This document shows positions 26,169 to 32,888 of a stretch of 64,000 nucleotides of DNA, piece by piece. The stretch is from JBFHIZ01 sp963666475 (GTDB taxonomy: Bacteria; Bacillota; Clostridia; Lachnospirales; Lachnospiraceae). The stretch lies in assembly GCA_963666475.2 (NCBI GenBank), contig CAXXJM010000001.1, positions 124,001 through 188,000 of the forward strand, given 5' to 3'. How positions within the stretch are numbered: position 1 is the stretch's first letter; every line of letters begins with the position of its first letter. Below the pieces are notes generated by a model. It was not told the DNA's origin. It saw only the letters and a list, made by a program, of their open reading frames with translations, and searched no databases. The position numbers and the translations under genes are program-made.

Positions 26169-27815
26169 ATGGAACATATAAAGAAAATATATGTAGATCA
26201 TGATATTTTATCGGTAACCAATCGAAACAAAGTACCTGGAGATATAGAAACACTTTATTTGGAATTTATTTTCAAAGACACCTTCTGGGATGGAGTAGAT
26301 CTCGAAGTAGCGATTGAGAGAAATGGTCTTGTATTCTTTGCACCACTGAATTCGGAAAACAAAATAAGAGTTGACCGAACATTCGCACAGGCACCAGGAT
26401 TCGAAGTGCAACTTCGAGCAAACGTAACAGATTATATATCAGAAAAGATTGAGATCGGAGTCAGAAAGCATATTAGTATTGAAGAATTCATTTCGCAGTA
26501 CTCTGAACCGGACTTCCTGGCATCCTTATTAAACAACAAAATCGATTCCATTCAAGTATCCGAAGGAAAGATCAGTTTCTATGCAAATGGCAATCTAAAG
26601 ATGGAACTCACTCCATCCATGGAGTTAGAAGAAGGAACACTAAAGCTGTATGCCGGTGAATTCCTTCTAGCAGCCACCGTTTTAGATCATAACCTATTAT
26701 CTGGAATCAATGTAAATCCACTCTATCAGCACGTCACATCAGACTGGCTTACCGAGATCAATGAACAGATTGTAAAAGCGCATGAGCAAAACACAGACTT
26801 TCAGCTTATGACACCAAGCGGATCCATCGTTGTTCTTTACGTAGACGAAGCAGGAGCTGTCCATATTGATGGAGACCTGGTCCATAATGGTACCGTAGTA
26901 GAAGTCCATGCAGAGCATGTTTACACCAGTGACAACTGGATCTGCCTAAGAGATGGTGCGACCGTAGGTCTAGCAGAAGGAGAATACACCGGTCTAAAAG
27001 CAACCAAATACAACGGTGTAGACGATGGATGGCTAGTCTTTGATAAAGACGGTACTGCTTATGTAGGAGATCTAAACAAATGGCAACCACTCATGACAAG
27101 AGCAGCAGCAGAAGACATGGTAGGCGGAGATCTTCTTTCCTGGGATGCAGATAACCTGAAGGCGATTACAACACCGATTGCGAATTTCATCAAAGCAGAT
27201 AACCAGTATGGAACTTCATTTGTGAGTGATTTCAATTCAATTCAAAAAAGTGGATTTTATCGAGGAAGTACATCGGCATTGAACTCTCCGTTTAGTGGGT
27301 CAGAAGTGTATGTCTTACACATAAATAGAGATGGCTCCACAAGTTATGCCCAGCAAATCGGATTCAGAATAGTAAGTTCGGATAATTCTACTCAAATTAA
27401 GTATAGACAAAAGTTCGGAGGAACGTGGGGTGGTTGGTCATTAAATCAATCAATAACACCTTCTGAACTTTCAGTGTATGGATATTTATATGCGAATATT
27501 GTTAGGAGTGCAAGTCAAGACTTAGTTGATGGTGAAAATATATCATGGAATTGTTGGAGCGGATTTGCACGACTCACAATAGGTGGAAACAGAAGCATTA
27601 CGGCAACGGGTATTAAGGTTTGCGTAAAATACATATTACAGATCACCCAAGATTCAGTAGGCGGACGAACGTTAAATTACGACACAATTTTCAAATTCCC
27701 AGGTGGAGTAAAACCTGTCTTATCTTCCACTCCAGGAGCAGTTGATATTTTGGAATTCGTGTCCTTTGATGGAGCTACGTTAATGCTAACCAACGCAGTA
27801 TACGATGTGAAATAG
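26169..27815 (+). CDS. Tail fibre / baseplate protein
   Basis: A 548-residue fibre-like protein. Residues 1-110 resemble an upper-baseplate N-terminal domain (HIKKIYVDHDILSVTNRNKVPGDIETLYLEF). The middle (about 110-320) is a repeat-like beta region with VHNGTVVEVHAEHVYTSDNW. Residues 345-548 resemble a phage tip head domain with QIGFRIVSSDNSTQIKYRQKFGGTWGGW. The C-terminal third is more A/T-rich than the front, so the gene looks like a mosaic. Confidence 0.65.
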   Translation: MEHIKKIYVDHDILSVTNRNKVPGDIETLYLEFIFKDTFWDGVDLEVAIERNGLVFFAPLNSENKIRVDRTFAQAPGFEVQLRANVTDYISEKIEIGVRKHISIEEFISQYSEPDFLASLLNNKIDSIQVSEGKISFYANGNLKMELTPSMELEEGTLKLYAGEFLLAATVLDHNLLSGINVNPLYQHVTSDWLTEINEQIVKAHEQNTDFQLMTPSGSIVVLYVDEAGAVHIDGDLVHNGTVVEVHAEHVYTSDNWICLRDGATVGLAEGEYTGLKATKYNGVDDGWLVFDKDGTAYVGDLNKWQPLMTRAAAEDMVGGDLLSWDADNLKAITTPIANFIKADNQYGTSFVSDFNSIQKSGFYRGSTSALNSPFSGSEVYVLHINRDGSTSYAQQIGFRIVSSDNSTQIKYRQKFGGTWGGWSLNQSITPSELSVYGYLYANIVRSASQDLVDGENISWNCWSGFARLTIGGNRSITATGIKVCVKYILQITQDSVGGRTLNYDTIFKFPGGVKPVLSSTPGAVDILEFVSFDGATLMLTNAVYDVK

Positions 27816-27826
27816 GAGGTACCTAT

Positions 27827-28438
27827 ATGTTAAGACATCCAAATTTAGTAGCATGGTATAAGCTTGACGGGAACGCAAAAGATAGTAGTGGGAGTTTTAA
27901 AGATGGTATAAATACTAATGGAATTACAAATAGTGGAAAGAGTGACAAAGGATATAGTTTTGACGAGACTGGATATATATGGTGCCCTCTAGTACTTTCC
28001 TTAACTCGATACTCAATTGGAGGGTGGGTGAAGTCCACATATGCATATTCAGTCGGCACTATTTTTGGTCAGGAGCTTTTCATGAAAGTGAAATTATCGT
28101 ATAACAAGCTAATAGTATTAATAAGAACAAGTGTAAGTGGATGGGATGTTTATCAAACGATTTACGAAGGCGTTGTAGTTGATGCATGGAATCATATTTT
28201 TGTGGTTTTTGATAATAACACTCATACTCTAAAGTTCTACTTAAATGGAAATTGCATTTATACGAACACCGTAATTCCGTCGGTCAGCGTAACTTATGAT
28301 AAGAACTTTCAACTAAACGGATATGGTGGTGCACATGAAAACATAAGAGTTGCTCTTGACGATTTCCAAATCTACAACAAAGCACTATCAGAATCAGACA
28401 TCAAACGTATCATGATGGGATTACATCCACTAAATTAA
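27827..28438 (+). CDS. LamG-like concanavalin-fold adhesin
   Basis: A 203-residue protein with the LamG/pentraxin pattern: LVAWYKLDGNAKDSSG, YSIGGWVKS, WNHIFVVFDNNTHTLKFYLNG and a terminal LDDFQIYNKALSESDIKRIM. LamG domains bind sugars, so it is a plausible receptor-binding component. It is followed by the strong terminator at 28463. Confidence 0.8.
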   Translation: MLRHPNLVAWYKLDGNAKDSSGSFKDGINTNGITNSGKSDKGYSFDETGYIWCPLVLSLTRYSIGGWVKSTYAYSVGTIFGQELFMKVKLSYNKLIVLIRTSVSGWDVYQTIYEGVVVDAWNHIFVVFDNNTHTLKFYLNGNCIYTNTVIPSVSVTYDKNFQLNGYGGAHENIRVALDDFQIYNKALSESDIKRIMMGLHPLN

Positions 28439-28462
28439 TCAAAGAGTATAAATATAAACGAG

Positions 28463-28486
28463 GAGAACCGAAAGGTTCTCTTTTTT
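28463..28486 (+). terminator. Intrinsic terminator after the adhesion module
   Basis: Stem GAGAACC / GGTTCTC, GAAA tetraloop, six Ts. It divides the structural genes from the lysis genes. Confidence 0.9.
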
Positions 28487-28506
28487 GTTTAGAAGGGAGG
28501 GAACCA

Positions 28507-28884
28507 TTGGAAGGATTAGCCGGATACATTGCACTAGGAATTGGAGCACTTTCTGTATTTTTTGAAATATCACCAATCAAATTAAATCCGATCAGTTGGA
28601 TCGGAGGAATGCTCATGAAGAAAGTAATGGTAAAGATTGATGAACTAGAAAGAACCATTGATAAAAACGAGATCGAGAATCTTCGTAGAGCAATCTTAGA
28701 GTTTGCAAATTCCTGTCAGAATGACGTCTGTCATTCCCAGGAACAATTCAACCAAGTATTCAAAGACAATGAAAAATATCATCGTCTATTGGATAAATAC
28801 AACTTAACAAATGGCAGAGTAGATAGTGACTTCAAATACATTGAAGACATCTACCAGGAGTGCCTAAGAAAACATCACTTTTAG
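28507..28884 (+). CDS. Membrane-associated lysis-module protein
   Basis: A 125-residue protein with one hydrophobic N-terminal segment (LAGYIALGIGALSVFFEIS) and then a charged helical domain with two Cys residues (CQNDVCHSQ). It lies directly before the holin, the usual place for holin-like or holin-regulatory proteins. TTG 28507 is supported by GGGAGGG at 28495-28501. Function not established. Confidence 0.5.
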   Translation: MEGLAGYIALGIGALSVFFEISPIKLNPISWIGGMLMKKVMVKIDELERTIDKNEIENLRRAILEFANSCQNDVCHSQEQFNQVFKDNEKYHRLLDKYNLTNGRVDSDFKYIEDIYQECLRKHHF

Positions 28885-28896
28885 AAGGGAGATTTT

Positions 28897-29304
28897 ATGG
28901 AAAAAGTAAATGTAGTATTTAATTGGATCGGGACAAATATGTTTCTGATCGTAATCGTAGCAATCTTGACAGTGTTCCTGATCGTAACCATTTTGAGGTT
29001 TCTGGGAAAACCAAGAACAGAACAAATCGACACATTCAAAAAATGGCTTCTTTATGCTGTCTGCGAAGCAGAGAAGAATCTTGGTACAAAGACCGGAGAA
29101 CTTAAATTGATGGCCGTATATGAAGCAGCCGTCAAGACATTCCCCTGGGTCAAGATCTTTATTACGTTTGAACAATTTAAAGAATATGTAGACGATGCTC
29201 TGGACGAGATGAAAGTACTCTTGGATACGAATACTTCTGTGAAAGAATATATTGAGGGAGAAGTCGAGACACAGCCACCGGAAGAAGGTGGTGCGGATGA
29301 GTAA
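28897..29304 (+). CDS. Phage holin, LLH family
   Basis: A 135-residue protein with one transmembrane segment (about residues 13-36, MFLIVIVAILTVFLIVTIL), then an amphipathic alpha-helical domain (AVCEAEKNLGTKTGELKLMAVYEAA) and an acidic tail. This matches the LL-H holin family that opens the membrane to release the endolysin. It overlaps the endolysin start by 8 bases. Confidence 0.8.
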   Translation: MEKVNVVFNWIGTNMFLIVIVAILTVFLIVTILRFLGKPRTEQIDTFKKWLLYAVCEAEKNLGTKTGELKLMAVYEAAVKTFPWVKIFITFEQFKEYVDDALDEMKVLLDTNTSVKEYIEGEVETQPPEEGGADE

Positions 29305-30565
29305 AGCGAATATATTTGAGAAGCTGTTCGCAGAGATCGGGAACCCATACGGAGTCATAGGAGCGATGTGTAACATAAAAGCAGAGAGTAACTTCTCTTC
29401 CATCAACATGCAGAACTCTTATGAATCCAAATTGGGATTCACAGACAACTCTTACACCAATGCAGTAGACAATGGCACTTATCAAGGATTCACGACGGAC
29501 CGTGTAGGCTATGGCCTTTGTCAGTGGACATCGTCAGGAAGAAAGACCGGTCTTCTGGCTTACGCGACAGCTCTAGGTGTCAGTATTGGAAACGAAGACA
29601 TGCAGATCGAGTACCTGATCAGAGAACTGAAGACGTCATACCAAACAGTCCTTGAAGGACTAAAGAATGCAACTTCAATCAAAGAAGCATCCGATTTGTT
29701 TATGATAAAGTTCGAACGTCCGGCTGATCAGAGCGAAGCGGCGAAAACAAGACGGGCATCAGTAGGACCTGACCTGTGGAATGAATTGGTTAAGGAAGGA
29801 GAGAAAATGAACAAAATTATTATCGCATTAGATAATGGACATGGCTTAAATACAGCAGGAAAGAGATCCCCGTTCATTGTGTCAATCGGAAGGGAGATTC
29901 ATGAGTGGGAATTTAATCGACCTGTTGTTATCATGATGGCCGCTATGATCAATCAGTATGATGAGCTGGAGGCACTTGAAGTTTCACCGACAGAAGATGA
30001 CACTCCTCTACAAGATAGAGTAGACTTGGCGAATGAGATGGGAGCAAAGTTGTTTCACTCTACACATGCAAATGGATATGACGGGTCCTTTGAGGGAAAG
30101 AATCCAAAAGGAATCTCAGTTCATTATTATCCAAACTCTGTGGAAGGTGAAAAAATAGCAAGGATCTTATTGAATCAGTTGGTGCAGGGAACAGAACAGG
30201 AGAACAGAGGAATCGTAGCAAGTAATTTCTTTGTTTTAAGAGAAACAGAAATGGCAGCAGTATTATCCGAGAACCTGTTTATGGATAATCCAGAAGAAGC
30301 TTTATTGATGCTGGACCCGAACTTTCAAAGAGAAGTGGCAATTGAGCATGTAAAAGGTTTTTGCGAATATCTTGGCGTAACATATCGACCAGAATTCGAA
30401 CCAAGGCTTGAAGGTGAAGATGATCCGGAAGTAGATGTCGAGAAAACAGAAATCTACTGTGTACAGCTAAATGAAGAATACACAGATCGAAACACTGCAA
30501 GCGAAGCAATGTATCGAATCAGACAAGCAGGCTTCAGCGCTAAGCTGATTAAAATAATTGAATAA
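29297..30565 (+). CDS. Bifunctional endolysin: lysozyme-like + amidase_3 + SPOR
   Basis: Residues 1-145 resemble phage tail lysozyme domains with E30 in a KAESNF motif, likely the catalytic acid. Residues 172-360 are N-acetylmuramoyl-L-alanine amidase type 3 with zinc and catalytic residues H182, E200, H257 and E325. Residues 385-422 form a SPOR-like domain that binds denuded glycans. It should cut both glycan and peptide side of peptidoglycan. ATG 29297 lies 8 bases inside the holin. An internal start sits at 29807. Confidence 0.88.
   Translation: MSKANIFEKLFAEIGNPYGVIGAMCNIKAESNFSSINMQNSYESKLGFTDNSYTNAVDNGTYQGFTTDRVGYGLCQWTSSGRKTGLLAYATALGVSIGNEDMQIEYLIRELKTSYQTVLEGLKNATSIKEASDLFMIKFERPADQSEAAKTRRASVGPDLWNELVKEGEKMNKIIIALDNGHGLNTAGKRSPFIVSIGREIHEWEFNRPVVIMMAAMINQYDELEALEVSPTEDDTPLQDRVDLANEMGAKLFHSTHANGYDGSFEGKNPKGISVHYYPNSVEGEKIARILLNQLVQGTEQENRGIVASNFFVLRETEMAAVLSENLFMDNPEEALLMLDPNFQREVAIEHVKGFCEYLGVTYRPEFEPRLEGEDDPEVDVEKTEIYCVQLNEEYTDRNTASEAMYRIRQAGFSAKLIKIIE
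29796..29809 (+). promoter_or_regulatory. Internal ribosome site and start in the endolysin
   Basis: AAGGAG (29796-29801) lies 5 bases before an in-frame ATG (29807), between the lysozyme-like and amidase domains. It would yield a 252-residue amidase-SPOR protein, as reported for some clostridial phage endolysins with two translation starts. Confidence 0.7.
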
Positions 30566-30573
30566 CTATACAA

Positions 30574-30601
30574 GGCTCCGGAGAAACCCGGGGTCTTTTT
30601 T
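30574..30601 (+). terminator. Intrinsic terminator after the endolysin
   Basis: GC-rich stem GGCTCCGG / CCGGGGTC with two wobble pairs and six Ts. The sequence TTTTTTATTGCATAAAAA that follows is shared with the terminator at 9051-9080. Confidence 0.85.
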
Positions 30602-30602
30602 A

Positions 30603-30631
30603 TTGCATAAAAATATGCGATAATGTGATAA
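30603..30631 (+). promoter_or_regulatory. Probable promoter for the HEPN-like gene
   Basis: TTGCAT (30603-30608) and TGATAA (30626-30631) with a 17-base spacer, just after the endolysin terminator and 26 bases before ATG 30657. Confidence 0.5.
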
Positions 30632-30656
30632 AAGAATAGATACAGGAGGGAAAATA

Positions 30657-31100
30657 ATGGGTGTTAAAAAAGATTTTGAAGTGATAGTGGACAATGTAGA
30701 TAATCATTGGAGAGTTGATTGGGAATTGGCAAAGAAAATATATGAAGTAGAGTCGGAATCATATTCAGTTTTGGAACCATTCGCATATTCATATTTAGAG
30801 TATCTGATAAGATATAAAACTTCTCAATGTGGTGACAATATATGCGATAAGAATGGAAAAAGAATAAGACAAAAAGTATCAAATAACCTAATCGCTTTAG
30901 CAAAGGAAGAAAATAAAGAAAATAAAGAACTTTGTATGTTGCTTGATGAATTAAAAAAATATTTTAGACCAGTATCTCCAGGGAATAAAGGAGATAATAG
31001 ACATAGTGTTATGCATGGAATTACGTTACCAATTAATTGGAATAAGAAAGAGTTCGAAAGCTTGATTCACGATATTGCAAGGTTATCAAAATATCAGTAA
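30657..31100 (+). CDS. HEPN-like accessory protein (candidate RNase)
   Basis: A 147-residue helical protein with the motif NRHSVMHG: R115-x4-H120 is the Rx4H signature of HEPN ribonucleases, many of which act in toxin-antitoxin or abortive-infection systems. It sits after the lysis genes with its own promoter, the classical place for lysogenic cargo. AGGAGGG precedes the ATG. No antitoxin lies beside it except the small XRE regulator at 31265. Function is inferred. Confidence 0.5.
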   Translation: MGVKKDFEVIVDNVDNHWRVDWELAKKIYEVESESYSVLEPFAYSYLEYLIRYKTSQCGDNICDKNGKRIRQKVSNNLIALAKEENKENKELCMLLDELKKYFRPVSPGNKGDNRHSVMHGITLPINWNKKEFESLIHDIARLSKYQ

Positions 31101-31121
31101 TGCAGTTATACAAAGGAAAGA

Positions 31122-31160
31122 AAAGACCAACAGATCCGGTCATGCAGTCTGAAGGTCTTT
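31122..31160 (+). terminator. Imperfect hairpin terminator
   Basis: Arms AAAGACC (31122-31128) and GGTCTTT (31154-31160) with an inner CAGA / TCTG stem; the T-run is short, so efficiency is uncertain. Confidence 0.4.
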
Positions 31161-31213
31161 AATAGGGTGTGTATAAACTTATAATAATTATATCACAGGA
31201 ATTGGAGATATAG

Positions 31214-31251
31214 CATGTTGTTTATTACATAAAACATGTCGTTTGTTACAT
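31214..31251 (+). promoter_or_regulatory. Tandem 17-bp direct repeats (operator)
   Basis: CATGTTGTTTATTACAT (31214-31230) and CATGTCGTTTGTTACAT (31235-31251) differ at two bases and are spaced 21 bp apart, two helical turns. They end at the ribosome site of the XRE gene, so autorepression is likely. Confidence 0.75.
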
Positions 31252-31264
31252 TGGAGGTGAAGAG

Positions 31265-31504
31265 ATGCCAAAGATAGCAATTACAGATGAAGAGAAACAG
31301 AACAGAGTAGTAAGATCAATTATTGCAAAGAATATGGAATTGTACGGAATAACTGAAGAAGAACTCGCAATAAAGTGTAGGTTCACAACGCAGACATTGA
31401 GAAATAAAAAGAAAAGACCAGAGACGTTCACATTAAAGGAATTGCGAACTTTATGCAGAACGCTCCATGTGTCAAATGAAGATAAAATGTTAATTTTAAG
31501 TTGA
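31265..31504 (+). CDS. Small XRE-family helix-turn-helix regulator
   Basis: A 79-residue protein with an XRE-type helix-turn-helix (ITEEELAIKCRFTTQTLRNKKKRPETFTLKELRTLCRTLHVS). TTGGAGGTG (31251-31259) precedes ATG 31265. The two direct repeats just upstream are its probable binding sites. At the right end of the prophage it may control lysogeny functions or pair with the HEPN-like gene as regulator. Confidence 0.75.
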   Translation: MPKIAITDEEKQNRVVRSIIAKNMELYGITEEELAIKCRFTTQTLRNKKKRPETFTLKELRTLCRTLHVSNEDKMLILS

Positions 31505-31549
31505 TAAAATGGCAGCAGTCATACTAAAATATAACAGTAAATCGCGATT

Positions 31550-31573
31550 TCGTAGAAAAAATCGTAGAAAAAA
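31550..31573. repeat. Perfect 12-bp tandem repeat TCGTAGAAAAAA
   Basis: Two copies, 31550-31561 and 31562-31573, next to a palindrome AATCGCGATT (31540-31549). They lie between the last prophage gene and the tRNA 3' end, where integrase arm sites are expected. Confidence 0.7.
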
Positions 31574-31591
31574 ATAGAAAATGAAATAAAA

Positions 31592-31633
31592 TAAGCCGAA
31601 TGTATAAAACAAAAAGTCTTTACAAACGGCTTA
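31592..31633 (-). terminator. Hairpin downstream of tRNA-Pro
   Basis: Arms TAAGCCG / CGGCTTA with a 28-base loop; on the minus strand a T-rich stretch follows. It could end tRNA-Pro transcription. The region 31505-31664 has no gene. Confidence 0.45.
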
Positions 31634-31644
31634 AAACAAGGATT

Positions 31645-31690
31645 CTTTGAACGATAAAAATTCCTCGGAGTGACAGGATTTGAACCTGCG
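31645..31690. other. Probable prophage attachment site (attR) at the tRNA-Pro 3' end
   Basis: Tyrosine-recombinase phages often integrate into tRNA 3' ends. The prophage gene block stops about 160 bases from this tRNA and the 3' end faces it. The matching copy would lie left of the window and cannot be seen. Confidence 0.45.
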
Positions 31691-31739
31691 GCCTCCACCT
31701 CCCTAAGATGGCGCTCTAGCCAAGCTGAGCCACACCCCG
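31665..31739 (-). tRNA. tRNA-Pro (anticodon AGG)
   Basis: The reverse complement folds as a cloverleaf: acceptor CGGGGTG / CACTCCG with discriminator A, D arm GCTC...GAGC, anticodon stem CCATC / GGTGG with loop TTAGGGA (anticodon AGG, reading CCU), variable loop and a GGTTCAAATCC T arm. G36-G37 is typical for proline tRNAs. No CCA is encoded. The 3' end points toward the prophage. Confidence 0.9.
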
Positions 31740-31831
31740 AATTGCTACGAAGAAAATTTTAAACCATTTTTATCTAATTTGCAATATTTTTATTTTGAAC
31801 CATGTTTAGATAATAGGAAGAGAGAATACAA

Positions 31832-32614
31832 ATGCGTCAGGATGTGAAAAAAAGAGGTTCCTTTAATCAGAATAATGTCAAAAAAAAGGAAGCGGCCAAG
31901 TTTTCTTTCAATGGGGGTTCCTATGATTATGAAATTGTTTATTCATCTAGAAAGACCTTTGCGATTTCGATTAGTCGTGATGCAAAAATCGTAGCACGAG
32001 CTCCGAAATCTATGAAAAAAGAAGCAGTAGAAAGTCAAATGGTTCGCCATGTAAGTGAAATTATGCAGATGGTTGAGAAAACGAAAAAGAGAAAGGCGGC
32101 ATTACCAATTATTACGGTTGGTAAGAACGATGAAATTCCCTGCTATAATCAAACTTTTCGACTGATTATTCAGGAGTCAATTGGACGGGAACAAGTGATT
32201 GAAAGTGGAAATATTTTGGAAATTAGAATACGTACACAGGAGAAAGGATATTATGAACGAGCATCCTTGCTACTGGAGAAATGGTATCGACAAAAAGCAA
32301 AATCAATTTTTACAACACGAGTTTCGTACTACTCGTTACGAATGAATACTTCTTATGAAAAAATATTTATTAAAGAGCAAAAAACATGTTGGGGGAGTTG
32401 CAGCAGTAATCGTAACTTAAATTTTAATTGGAGATTGGTCCTAATGCCACCTGAAGTGTTGGATTATTGTGTTGTCCATGAGCTTGCCCATTTGCATGAA
32501 ATGAATCATAGTTCAGCGTTCTGGAACCATGTAAAAAATGAATTTCCACAGTACAAAAATATACGTCGATTTTTAAAAGAAGAGGGAATAAAATATCGAA
32601 TTGAACATTTGTAA
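31832..32614 (+). CDS. YgjP-type zinc metallopeptidase (DUF45)
   Basis: A 260-residue protein with the zinc motif HELAHLHEMNH (HExxH plus a third His) near residue 210 and a preceding CWGSCSS, the YgjP/DUF45 signature. Typical length about 230-260. The family is sometimes linked to restriction-modification neighbours but its substrate is unknown. AGGAAGAGAG precedes the ATG. First chromosomal gene after the prophage. Confidence 0.85.
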   Translation: MRQDVKKRGSFNQNNVKKKEAAKFSFNGGSYDYEIVYSSRKTFAISISRDAKIVARAPKSMKKEAVESQMVRHVSEIMQMVEKTKKRKAALPIITVGKNDEIPCYNQTFRLIIQESIGREQVIESGNILEIRIRTQEKGYYERASLLLEKWYRQKAKSIFTTRVSYYSLRMNTSYEKIFIKEQKTCWGSCSSNRNLNFNWRLVLMPPEVLDYCVVHELAHLHEMNHSSAFWNHVKNEFPQYKNIRRFLKEEGIKYRIEHL

Positions 32615-32623
32615 ACAATCAAA

Positions 32624-32649
32624 TAGGCATATGAAAAATCATATGCCTA
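32624..32649 (-). terminator. Terminator for tRNA-Leu
   Basis: Ten-bp perfect stem TAGGCATATG / CATATGCCTA, six-base loop; on the minus strand T-rich sequence follows. It may also stop the plus-strand gene ending at 32614. Confidence 0.75.
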
Positions 32650-32654
32650 CTAGA

Positions 32655-32737
32655 TGCAGGAGAAGGGATTTGAACCCTCACAGTATTGCTACCACACGGA
32701 CCTGAACCGTGCGCGTCTGCCGTTCCGCCACTCCTGC
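32655..32737 (-). tRNA. tRNA-Leu (anticodon CAG)
   Basis: The reverse complement has acceptor GCAGGAG / CTCCTGC with discriminator A, anticodon stem CACGG / CCGTG with loop TTCAGGT (CAG, reading CUG), a long class II variable arm as expected for leucine, and GGGTTCAAATCCC in the T arm. 83 nt, no encoded CCA. Confidence 0.92.
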
Positions 32738-32813
32738 GAACAAAGTAAATTGTAAACTTTTTCATGAATTATGTCAAGATTTATTTCGTGTATGGAGTCG
32801 TGAACATAAACAT

Positions 32814-32842
32814 TTTACTTTCTTGGAGGAGTTCGATATAAT
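32814..32842 (+). promoter_or_regulatory. Sigma-A promoter of the EAL protein gene
   Basis: TTTACT (32814-32819) and TATAAT (32837-32842) with a 17-base spacer, ending 46 bases before ATG 32889. Confidence 0.75.
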
Positions 32843-32888
32843 CATACATATAAGATAAGAATGCAATTTTTTTGCACGGGGAGTAGAT

